From Rikenellaceae bacterium (GTDB lineage: Bacteria; Bacteroidota; Bacteroidia; Bacteroidales; UBA932), in contig CAAGFN010000123.1 of NCBI GenBank assembly GCA_900769145.1, positions 1 through 6,837 of the forward strand: a stretch of DNA of 6,837 nucleotides, written 5' to 3'. The notes beneath the pieces are model-generated. The model searched no databases. It saw only the letters and a list, made by a program, of their open reading frames with translations, and was not told where the DNA came from. Shown piece by piece: positions 1-5,599 of the stretch. Made by a program: the position numbers and the translations under genes. The stretch's first letter is position 1. Every line of letters starts with the position of its first letter.

Positions 1-607
1 CAGTCATCACTCTTCTTGTCTTCTTGGTAAGTTTCTTTGGCTTCCCGTGGATTTTTCCAAATGGATTTTCGGAGATGAAATCGCGCTCGATCATCCAGTT
101 GAAAAGCAGACGGAAAAAGCACAGATAGTTGTTGTAAGTCCTGGCGCTGATATTATCCCGCATCTCAATGTCATCCATCAGTTTCATCGCCACGTCGCTC
201 GTGATGGAGCAGGCATATACATCCTCCGGCATTCCGGATGACTTCATCCACGCTCTGAAGGTTGATATGAAAGATCGGTATGAGCGCATCGAATTGGCTT
301 CAGTCTCTTTCAGTTTCACCTTCAGGAAGAGATTGAGCGCATCGTTGAGCTTCGTGGTAGCCCGTGGAGCTACGGCAGCCACCTCTGGATTCCAGCCCAT
401 TGCAAGGCGCTCATTGATGCCGGCAATCAAGGCCTTGGCAGCTGCGCGTCGCTTTGTGATTTGCTTGATTCGATTGACTTTTTTGCGATACCTGACCATC
501 TTGCCGGTCATCGGGCTCTTTACATACCATACTACTACCCATTCTTTGCCCTCGCACAGTCGGGCCGGTATGTAATCGGAGAAGGGGGTTGGTTTGAAGA
601 AAGACAT
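1..607 (-). CDS. Tyrosine recombinase (integrase), N-terminal part, runs off left edge
   Basis: Read on the minus strand from ATG at 605-607, 202 full codons remain open to the window edge. Residues 1-55 are a basic, aromatic N-terminal segment (KEWVVVWYVKSPMTGKMVRY) resembling the arm-type DNA-binding region of Bacteroidetes integrases. Residues about 85-195 look like the SAM-like core-binding domain of phage integrases, with the recognisable stretch ARTYNNYLCFFRLLFNWMIE (155-174), then ENPFGKI. The catalytic domain (R, K, HxxR, Tyr) would lie beyond the left edge and is not seen. The gene begins just past a tRNA-Ser 3' end, the normal place for the integrase of a tRNA-targeted mobile element. 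No Shine-Dalgarno is visible, only an A-rich leader. The frame stays open upstream into the tRNA, so an alternative TTG start at 646 is possible, though ATG 607 is preferred. The family call is confident; the element type is unknown. Confidence 0.85.
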   Translation of the reverse strand, partial: MSFFKPTPFSDYIPARLCEGKEWVVVWYVKSPMTGKMVRYRKKVNRIKQITKRRAAAKALIAGINERLAMGWNPEVAAVAPRATTKLNDALNLFLKVKLKETEANSMRSYRSFISTFRAWMKSSGMPEDVYACSITSDVAMKLMDDIEMRDNISARTYNNYLCFFRLLFNWMIERDFISENPFGKIHGKPKKLTKKTRRVMT

Positions 608-687
608 TTTTTTTTCTTCGCACAACGCCTCGATGGCGTCATACAAAGATTGTTGCTGACTCGTTTGTGCCCCGTTTTTTAACGGAA

Positions 688-726
688 AATCCTCTAAATC
701 ATTAGAATTTAATGAGTTAGAGGATT
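688..726. repeat. 17-bp imperfect inverted repeat between tRNA-Ser and integrase
   Basis: The left arm 688-704 (AATCCTCTAAATCATTA) and right arm 710-726 (TAATGAGTTAGAGGATT) are complementary at 16 of 17 positions; the exception is A698 opposite G716. A 5-bp spacer, GAATT, separates them. The repeat starts 4 bp past the tRNA discriminator base and lies upstream of the integrase start. On the minus strand it is followed by a short T run, so it could be a weak terminator for the tRNA transcript. It could equally be a recombinase or excisionase binding site next to the attachment core. The sequence shows the symmetry; the function is inference. Confidence 0.8.
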
Positions 727-730
727 CTTG

Positions 731-755
731 CGGAGAGGGAGGGATTCGAACCCCC
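731..755. other. Probable attachment site (att) at the tRNA-Ser 3' end
   Basis: Tyrosine recombinases commonly integrate into the 3' half of tRNA genes and restore the tRNA with their own copy of that segment. Here an integrase gene starts 123 bp beyond the tRNA 3' end and points away from it, so the tRNA 3' end (T arm plus acceptor strand) is the most likely crossover region. The exact core cannot be set without the second copy at the other end of the element, which is outside the window. The interval is therefore approximate and inferred from layout. Confidence 0.4.
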
Positions 756-815
756 GGAACCTTTCAGTTCAACAGTTTTCAAGACTGCCGTAATCGACCA
801 CTCTACCACCTCTCC
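731..815 (-). tRNA. tRNA-Ser (anticodon UGA)
   Basis: An 85-nt class II tRNA is read on the minus strand. The 7-bp acceptor stem pairs GGAGAGG (815-809) with CCTCTCC (738-732), followed by discriminator G at 731. The anticodon stem GCAGT/ACTGT (with one G-U) encloses the loop CTTGAAA, giving anticodon TGA at 781-779, which reads serine UCA. A long variable arm contains GAAC/GTTC, as expected for serine. The T loop is TTCGAAT with a GGGGG/CCCTC stem. The 3' CCA is not encoded; the next genomic bases are CAA. The gene has its own promoter at about 845-875, and its 3' end adjoins the integrase side of a putative mobile element. Confidence 0.96.
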
Positions 816-844
816 AATATTTGGCTGTTTTTGAAACAGGATTG

Positions 845-875
845 CAAATATAAGCATTTTATTTGGAATTGCAAG
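845..875 (-). promoter_or_regulatory. Bacteroidetes-type promoter of tRNA-Ser
   Basis: On the minus strand the -7 box TATATTTG (852-845) matches the Bacteroidetes consensus TAnnTTTG exactly. A -33-like CTTG (875-872) lies 19 bp upstream, within the usual spacing. Transcription would begin near 838, leaving a leader of about 20-25 nt before the tRNA 5' end at 815. Matches were made by eye to the published consensus. Confidence 0.7.
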
Positions 876-1039
876 GGGAGAAAGGAAAATTTCTTTAGAT
901 TACTTGACAAAAGGCTTGAATGAATGATTTCTGCAGACTGTACGACTGCCGCCAACAGGTCACTTTTTCTCAATGTTTCAAACTATGTCATTTTTCGGAG
1001 AATCTTTGTATATTGCGGCGTTAAAACAAAATTGGTTTT

Positions 1040-1663
1040 ATGAAACGGAGGTTATTGTTATTAGCCATGTTGGCTATGGCTTGCTCCTGTAGGCAGCAGG
1101 GGCAGATTTCTACTTATGATACTGTAAATGAGGTGATTATGAGCCGGAGGAGCATCAGAAGTTACAAACAGGTTCCGGTCGGCCGGGATACTCTTGAGAT
1201 GATTCTCCGGGCGGGTATCAATGCGCCTAACGGGATGAACAAGCAGTCCTGGGAAATCCGGGTCGTTGACAGGCCTGAGATTCTTGAGGGTATCAAGGAC
1301 GCTATGGTAGAGGCTAACAATGGCAACAAGATGGTCAGGGGCTGTTTCAGGGGAGCACCGGTTGTCGTTTTCATTGCCAATGACACAGCGTACGACTGTT
1401 CACCTATCGACTGCGGCCTGCTGGCGGAGAATATGATTCTCTCTGCATGGTCGTTGGGTGTCGGGTCTGTATGCCTTGGCAGCCCGGTTCGTTTCATTAC
1501 TGCACCCGACAATCCTGAATGCGAGTCAATACTGGAAGTTCAGAGGAAACTCGGATTCAGCGAGGGGTACAAGATGATTGTCTGCATCGGGCTTGGCTAT
1601 GCGGATGAGTCGCCTGAGGCCAAGCCGCGTGATGCTTCCAAGTACAGATTCATTGAGGAGTAG
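1040..1663 (+). CDS. Nitroreductase-family lipoprotein
   Basis: A 207-aa FMN-dependent nitroreductase-fold protein, predicted to reduce an unknown substrate with NAD(P)H outside the cytoplasm. Residues 1-14 (MKRRLLLLAMLAMA) form a short lipoprotein signal peptide ending before Cys15. The lipobox AMAC is atypical, and Cys17 is an alternative. Family hallmarks follow in order: SRRSIRSY (35-42), the FMN-phosphate-binding start; APNGMNKQSW (62-71); DCGLLAENMILSAWSLGVGS (124-143); and the C-terminal EGYKMIVCIGLGYADE (175-190) with AKPR (194-197). Length is normal for the family plus a leader. The ATG at 1040 is chosen because it gives a complete signal peptide; the leader is AT-rich without a Shine-Dalgarno. 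No acidic residues follow the Cys, so a periplasm-facing anchor is likelier than surface display. The gene stands alone and converges on the next gene with a 24-bp gap. Confidence 0.9.
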   Translation: MKRRLLLLAMLAMACSCRQQGQISTYDTVNEVIMSRRSIRSYKQVPVGRDTLEMILRAGINAPNGMNKQSWEIRVVDRPEILEGIKDAMVEANNGNKMVRGCFRGAPVVVFIANDTAYDCSPIDCGLLAENMILSAWSLGVGSVCLGSPVRFITAPDNPECESILEVQRKLGFSEGYKMIVCIGLGYADESPEAKPRDASKYRFIEE

Positions 1664-1687
1664 AGGCTTTAGGCCAGCCAACTTTAA

Positions 1688-3406
1688 TCATTCTTCAATG
1701 CTCAGTCTGTTATAGAGCCTTCGGCCCTCCTCGATGGCGTCGGAGGCTTCTCTGCCTGTGTCTTCGGCTTCGGAGAGATGCTTGTAGTCGAAGCGGGAAA
1801 GTGCTCCGGCCAGTTCGGCTACTTTGTCGAGTTGGCCCGCGGCATTCCACTCGTCAATGAGAATGCGCATCTTCTCGTAATCCTGGATGCCCTCCACCAA
1901 CTTGTCGAAACGGACGCTGCTCCTGCCCTCCGGATATATCATATAGGTGTCACCTGCGCACCAGGTACGGAAGCGGGTGTCTGTCAACGGATCGGCAGTC
2001 CAGCTGTTCACGGCCCAGCGGAGATATCCGTCATAGTCGGCTGCAAGTGTCCTCCAACCTATCCAGGTGGCTTCAGAGAGAGGGGAAATGGTAAATGTGT
2101 TAGGATATCTCTCCGCACAGCTGGTGTACCAGGTCGATATGGCCCCGCGCTCACGTCTTTCGGAAACCGGAACAGGATGCTCCGCGAGGAATGACACGCA
2201 ATAGTCAGTCAGTTCGGCTTCAATCTCCGGATGCCTGCCACCTGCAAGGGAAATGCACATTTCCGGAGAGGCCTGCCTGATGACACGGATAGCGTCAAGC
2301 ATTCTCTCGACAGGCCTCTCGTCCATTGCAATCCTGGTTATCCCGAACCATCCCTTCTCCTTCAGATGGCTTGCAAAATCCTTGATGAACGGCGCCCAGT
2401 AATCCGAATAGGCCTCCTCTTCGGGAGCCGCCCTCATTGTCCTGAGAGTGTCGCAGCCTTCCTCATAGTAGTCGAACTCCAGTTTCCATGGAATCATTGA
2501 ATAGCAATTGATATATGAGTCAATGCCGAGGGACATCATCCATTCCACCCATCTGTCGAACACTTCGTAGTTGTATTCCCAGGAACCGTCGGTCTTCAGG
2601 GTCTTGGTCACCATTGAACCGTAAGGGTCTTCAGTCTGACCGTCCCAGGGGCGGTTCATTATTGTGGCAGTGATGACTTTCTGCCCGGCATCGGCCAACT
2701 TCTGCATTACAGGCCGCATACAGTCGAAATGCTCCTTGCTCCAGAGCTCCACATTGTGGTAACGGGCCACTGAATAAGGGTTCTGCCACAGGTCCAGATA
2801 GAATTTCCATTCGTCCGGGGAGGGGAGCCTCCTATCGAGGACCTCAATGCTGAACGGGACTTTCCTTGCCCTGGCACCCTTGGCCTTCACGGTCAACCTG
2901 CCCTCGTAATGTCCGGCCGCTGCATCCCCGGGGATTCTTACTGTAACCCAAACCGGCTGCAACGCATTGTCTTTCAAGTCAATGCATTCACAGTTGTCCA
3001 CCAGGTCCGCCACCATCAGCGAGTCGAACTTGCCTACCGGCCTTTTTCCGCATTGGCTGAATGAGTCAGCAAACACATCTCCCATCACATATTTGACAAA
3101 GCCTGCTTCAATGTTCCCTGCAGGAATCACATCATTCGCCGATTTCAAGTCGGAGATCCTGATTCTGACACCATCCGCTTCTCCGATGCTCCTGATCAGC
3201 AACTGAGCCCATACTCTCTCTCCCTTCCAGGCAGGATGGCGGAATGCTGCCGGAGTCTTGGCATCCTCAATTTCTTCAATGCTCATCCTGTCCGTGAAGT
3301 GGATATCTGTACTCACCCACGTCGTCTCGAGTATTTCTTCTCTTCCGCAGGATACCATCACCGCGGCAAGCATTGTCCAAAGGACTGACTTCAATTCTGT
3401 TCTCAT
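1688..3406 (-). CDS. GH123-like (DUF4091) glycoside hydrolase lipoprotein
   Basis: A 572-aa lipoprotein resembling family GH123, whose characterised members are beta-N-acetylgalactosaminidases acting on host glycans and glycolipids by a substrate-assisted mechanism. Residues 1-19 are a signal peptide with MVSC at 17-20, so Cys20 is the likely lipidated residue. Glu23 and Glu24 close behind it could act as a surface-export signal. Residues about 25-195 are a beta-rich N-terminal domain, and about 200-520 the catalytic barrel (DLWQNPYSVAR, 205-215). IAMDERP (359-365) holds a D362-E363 pair at the place expected for the GH123 catalytic Asp-Glu. SVRFDKLVEGIQDYEKMRIL (497-516) is a strong family signature. 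A C-terminal helical tail follows. Length is typical. No SusC/SusD partner is nearby, and the 56-bp gap from the upstream gene leaves co-transcription open. The fold is confident; exact substrate is not. Confidence 0.85.
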   Translation of the reverse strand: MRTELKSVLWTMLAAVMVSCGREEILETTWVSTDIHFTDRMSIEEIEDAKTPAAFRHPAWKGERVWAQLLIRSIGEADGVRIRISDLKSANDVIPAGNIEAGFVKYVMGDVFADSFSQCGKRPVGKFDSLMVADLVDNCECIDLKDNALQPVWVTVRIPGDAAAGHYEGRLTVKAKGARARKVPFSIEVLDRRLPSPDEWKFYLDLWQNPYSVARYHNVELWSKEHFDCMRPVMQKLADAGQKVITATIMNRPWDGQTEDPYGSMVTKTLKTDGSWEYNYEVFDRWVEWMMSLGIDSYINCYSMIPWKLEFDYYEEGCDTLRTMRAAPEEEAYSDYWAPFIKDFASHLKEKGWFGITRIAMDERPVERMLDAIRVIRQASPEMCISLAGGRHPEIEAELTDYCVSFLAEHPVPVSERRERGAISTWYTSCAERYPNTFTISPLSEATWIGWRTLAADYDGYLRWAVNSWTADPLTDTRFRTWCAGDTYMIYPEGRSSVRFDKLVEGIQDYEKMRILIDEWNAAGQLDKVAELAGALSRFDYKHLSEAEDTGREASDAIEEGRRLYNRLSIEE

Positions 3407-3462
3407 AATGTGTTTGCTGTCATTTTTTTAACGAAATCTTATCTGAATGGTCGCAGGCAGGA

Positions 3463-3942
3463 TTATTTCAATGCCGCCAGCTGCTCACGGTAAATTTCCA
3501 GCATCAGCTTCGGCTCAGACATTTCCAGGATGTCGTCCAGCTTGTACTTTGCTGCTGTGTCCAGACATTTCCTGCATATTCTCGTGAACTCGTGCCTCAG
3601 TTCGCCGCAATAATATGCGAAACTGCCGGCATCGGTGTCCGGATAGGCCCAGTTGATGTCGTCATCTTCGATGCAGTACATTGCCGCCCGGCAGAGATAT
3701 ATCAGCCCGGCTCTCTTGTCCCCGGTTTCGAGCAGAAAATCACCGTAACGTTCGTGGACATTGACAAGGCGAAGGGCCAGGTCCGTGTCCATTCCATTCT
3801 CCTTCTCCTCATTGAGGCAGGACTCGATTTCCTCCTCGTACGCCTTTTTCAGTCCGGCATTGACGGAAGGAATCATCTTTACATTGCTGTCGCCGCCTTC
3901 TCCATTCTCGGTCCAGGCGACCAGTTGGTATTTCTTAGACAT
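3463..3942 (-). CDS. Unrecognised 159-aa acidic, Cys-containing protein
   Basis: I do not recognise this family. The product is predicted cytosolic, with no signal peptide or membrane segment, and is acidic in the N-terminal two thirds. It looks largely helical, with a TPR-like stretch at about 55-95 (LVNVHERYGDFLLETGDKRA, 59-78) followed by IYLCRAAMYCIEDDDINWAY (81-100). Cysteines sit at 42, 84, 90, 112, 123 and 126, the last two as CRKC; metal binding is conceivable but unproven. ATG 3942 is chosen over an in-frame ATG at 4020 because a perfect AAGGAGGT lies 8 nt upstream, and because the longer form would lie wholly inside yccF in another frame. It overlaps the yccF end by 8 nt, so the two are surely co-transcribed and probably translationally coupled. 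A link to YccF function is inference only. Confidence 0.8.
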   Translation of the reverse strand: MSKKYQLVAWTENGEGGDSNVKMIPSVNAGLKKAYEEEIESCLNEEKENGMDTDLALRLVNVHERYGDFLLETGDKRAGLIYLCRAAMYCIEDDDINWAYPDTDAGSFAYYCGELRHEFTRICRKCLDTAAKYKLDDILEMSEPKLMLEIYREQLAALK

Positions 3943-4312
3943 TGAAAACCACCTCCTTGCCGAACGGCATAAGTGCGAGGCCTGCCATCTTGAAATGGCG
4001 GGTGCCGAAAGGTATGCCAATGATGGTGATGCAGAGCAGAACTCCGAAGAAAATGTGAACCAGCCAAGCCCAGAGCCCGCCGAAAATCAGCCAGATGATA
4101 TTCAGCGGAATGCTGATGCAACCTATGGAATCCTTTGATTTCCTGATGGTTGAGCCGAATGGCCAAAGGCAGTACAGTCCAAGTTTGAAAGTCTGCAATG
4201 CTGCCGGTATGCCAATAATGGTGACAGCCATAGCCAGGCTGCCTGTGAAATAACCGATGGCAGATTCGAGACCCCCGAAAATCCACCATATTATGTTTCC
4301 AAGAATATTCAT
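3935..4312 (-). CDS. yccF: YccF-family inner-membrane protein (two tandem YccF repeats)
   Basis: A 125-aa membrane protein made of two YccF repeats (Pfam YccF type), family function unknown. Unit 1 and unit 2 align with a constant 65-residue offset: NIIWWIFGG (6-14) with NIIWLIFGG (71-79), TIIGIP (31-36) with TIIGIP (96-101), and WPFG (50-53) with MPFG (115-118). Each unit holds hydrophobic segments (about 6-36 and 71-101), so several membrane passes are expected. No signal peptide is separate from these. ATG 4312 gives a complete first repeat. A -7 box at 4336-4343 leaves a leader of roughly 15-20 nt. It is first in a minus-strand pair with the overlapping 159-aa gene and diverges from the HAD-xpt-permease operon. 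The family call is strong; the role is unknown. Confidence 0.92.
   Translation of the reverse strand: MNILGNIIWWIFGGLESAIGYFTGSLAMAVTIIGIPAALQTFKLGLYCLWPFGSTIRKSKDSIGCISIPLNIIWLIFGGLWAWLVHIFFGVLLCITIIGIPFGTRHFKMAGLALMPFGKEVVFNV
3951..3958 (-). promoter_or_regulatory. Strong Shine-Dalgarno that sets the start at 3942
   Basis: AAGGAGGT on the minus strand is a full anti-16S match with an 8-nt spacer to ATG 3942. It lies inside the last codons of yccF. Such a strong site stands out here because the other starts in the window have none, as is common in Bacteroidetes. It decides the start codon of the 159-aa gene and lets ribosomes load internally even though the gene overlaps its upstream neighbour. 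Confidence 0.8.
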
Positions 4313-4322
4313 ATCGAAATCA

Positions 4323-4353
4323 TTTTCATATTTCGCAAATTTACTTAATTTTG
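4323..4353 (+). promoter_or_regulatory. Promoter of HAD-xpt-permease operon
   Basis: The -7 box TAATTTTG (4346-4353) fits TAnnTTTG exactly. The T-rich stretch TTTTC at 4323-4327 is a passable -33 element with an 18-19 bp spacer. The predicted start of transcription, a few bases after 4353, falls at or just before the HAD ATG at 4360. The -7 box is only 2 bp from the opposing yccF -7 box, so the two promoters overlap. Confidence 0.6.
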
Positions 4354-4369
4354 TGGAATATGGACCAAA
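4336..4369 (-). promoter_or_regulatory. Promoter of yccF operon
   Basis: On the minus strand the -7 box TAAATTTG (4343-4336) fits TAnnTTTG exactly. A -33 TTTG (4369-4366) lies 22 bp upstream, slightly longer than usual. That -33 box falls inside the first codons of the divergent HAD gene. Transcription should start near 4330, about 17 nt before ATG 4312. Support is by consensus match only. Confidence 0.6.
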
Positions 4370-5016
4370 TAACCACCATCATTTTCGATTTCGACGGAAC
4401 TCTCGCAGATACCGCCACTGTCATTGTCGATACAATGAGACGAACTTTTGCTGATATGGGGCTTCAGGTTCCTGCAGAGGAGGATATGCGCAGAACTATC
4501 GGCATGAAACTCCTCCTGGCTCTTGCCGAACTTGGACATCTATCTGATTCCCAGGCTATTGACGCCACTGAGAGATATAAGAAATTTTTCAAGGAGTATG
4601 CCGTGGACCAGGTCCGTCTTTTCCCTGAAGTGGCCGAAACGCTGCATAAGCTGCAGGAAGCCGGCATCAGGTGCGCTATCGCAACTTCCAGGAATGCCGA
4701 ATCGCTCATGACCATACTTGCCAACAATGATATCACCCATTGCTTCGGGACAATTGTATCCAACAGCGACAATCTTGCCCCGAAACCTGAGCCTGACATG
4801 GTCCTGGCCATTCTGGAACGTATGGGAGCCGGTGCCGGGGAGACGTTGGTGGTGGGGGATACCACATTTGACATCTTAATGGGGAAAAGGGCCGGATGCC
4901 GATGCTGTGCCGTCACCTGGGGCAATCACGACAGGGAAACATTGGCCTCGGCCGCCCCGGACTGCTACATTGACAATTTTTCGGAATTGCTATCATTACC
5001 ATACCTGAAACCATGA
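4360..5016 (+). CDS. HAD-superfamily phosphatase (phosphoglycolate phosphatase-like)
   Basis: A 218-aa cytosolic Mg2+-dependent HAD hydrolase of the Gph/PpaX type (subfamily IA, alpha-helical cap). Motif I is DFDGTL (10-15), with Asp10 as the nucleophile and Asp12 as the acid/base. The cap domain spans roughly 17-85. Motif II is ATSRN (108-112), motif III lysine is K142 in APKPEPD, and motif IV is VGDTTFDI (165-172) with D167 and D171. All catalytic residues are present and the length is normal. ATG 4360 is chosen; an in-frame TTG at 4351 overlaps the -7 promoter box. No Shine-Dalgarno is present and the mRNA may be leaderless. The stop overlaps the xpt start (ATGA), so the genes are coupled. 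By context it could dephosphorylate a nucleotide or related metabolite in purine salvage, but sequence alone cannot separate this from phosphoglycolate or other sugar phosphates. Confidence 0.9.
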   Translation: MDQITTIIFDFDGTLADTATVIVDTMRRTFADMGLQVPAEEDMRRTIGMKLLLALAELGHLSDSQAIDATERYKKFFKEYAVDQVRLFPEVAETLHKLQEAGIRCAIATSRNAESLMTILANNDITHCFGTIVSNSDNLAPKPEPDMVLAILERMGAGAGETLVVGDTTFDILMGKRAGCRCCAVTWGNHDRETLASAAPDCYIDNFSELLSLPYLKP

Positions 5017-5588
5017 ACTTCCTCGAAGAAAAGATCCTTGCCGACGGCATCATAAAGCCCGGCAACATCCTGAAGGTGGACAATTTCCTGAACCACCAGA
5101 TTGACATTGACATCATGAGGCAGATTGCCAATGAGTTCAAGCGCCGTTTCCGCGGCAAGACGGTGACCAAAATCCTGACCATCGAGGCCAGCGGAATTGC
5201 AATCGCGACAATGCTGGCGGATATGTACGATGTGCCGGTGGTCTTCGCCAAGAAAGGTGAGACAGCCAATTCCACCGATGACAAATATGTCTCGCAGGCC
5301 TATTCCTTCACCCACAAGAAGATGAACAACGTGTTTGTGTCCAAGCCTTATCTCAATGCAGGAGAGAAGGTTCTGATTGTGGATGACTTTCTTGCGGACG
5401 GCCAGGCGATGATGGCGCTGATTGATATTGTGAAGCAGGCCGGAGCCGAGGTCGTGGGACTCGGTGTGGCAATCGAGAAGGGACAGCAGAAGGGCGGTGA
5501 GATACTCCGCGAGGCCGGATACCATCTCGAGAGCATTGCCATTATCGATTCCATGGATGCGGAGAAGCAGACAGTCAATTTCCGATAA
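5013..5588 (+). CDS. xpt: Xanthine phosphoribosyltransferase
   Basis: A 191-aa cytosolic type I phosphoribosyltransferase that joins xanthine to PRPP, giving XMP and pyrophosphate for the guanine nucleotide pool. The size matches Bacillus Xpt (about 194 aa). Family features in order: the N-terminal MNFLEEKILADGIIKPGNIL (1-20) and VDNFLNHQID (22-31), typical of Xpt; the EASGIA loop (58-63); FAKKGE (78-83); the PRPP-binding motif VLIVDDFLADGQA (120-132); and the C-terminal AIEKGQQKGGE (153-163). All expected motifs are intact. ATG 5013 overlaps the HAD stop as ATGA, indicating translational coupling, and the gene is followed after 11 nt by a purine permease. There is no room for a purine riboswitch directly upstream, unlike in Firmicutes. 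Confident family call, with xanthine over hypoxanthine/guanine preferred because of the Xpt-type termini and the permease partner. Confidence 0.93.
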   Translation: MNFLEEKILADGIIKPGNILKVDNFLNHQIDIDIMRQIANEFKRRFRGKTVTKILTIEASGIAIATMLADMYDVPVVFAKKGETANSTDDKYVSQAYSFTHKKMNNVFVSKPYLNAGEKVLIVDDFLADGQAMMALIDIVKQAGAEVVGLGVAIEKGQQKGGEILREAGYHLESIAIIDSMDAEKQTVNFR

Positions 5589-5599
5589 TTCTAACCAAT

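Noticed and set aside
168..575. Plus-strand open frame over the integrase region
   Set aside because: It is antisense to a recombinase with recognisable core-binding motifs; the peptide has low-complexity Ser/Ala/Arg composition typical of shadow frames.
672..685. Small hairpin CCGTT-TTTT-AACGG near the integrase start
   Set aside because: A 5-bp stem with a T loop is common by chance in AT-rich DNA; no terminator T run follows a GC-rich stem.
1005..1035. Possible promoter for the nitroreductase gene (TTTG at 1005-1008, or TATATTGC at 1009-1016)
   Set aside because: Only 4 of 6 fixed bases of TAnnTTTG match in either placement and the second lacks a -33 partner; too weak to annotate.
1664..1687. 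Terminator between the convergent genes
   Set aside because: Only a 4-bp GGCT/AGCC stem is visible, without a T tract on either strand.
3943..4020. Longer start (ATG 4020) for the 159-aa gene
   Set aside because: The extra 26 residues lie entirely within yccF in another frame, whereas ATG 3942 has a perfect Shine-Dalgarno at ideal spacing.
4351..4359. TTG 4351 as start of the HAD gene
   Set aside because: It overlaps the -7 promoter box, so it would probably not be in the transcript; ATG 4360 gives the usual short lead-in to DFDGT.
4313..4359. Purine riboswitch controlling xpt and the permease
   Set aside because: The intergenic region is only 47 bp and filled by promoter boxes, and xpt overlaps the HAD gene; there is no room for an aptamer.
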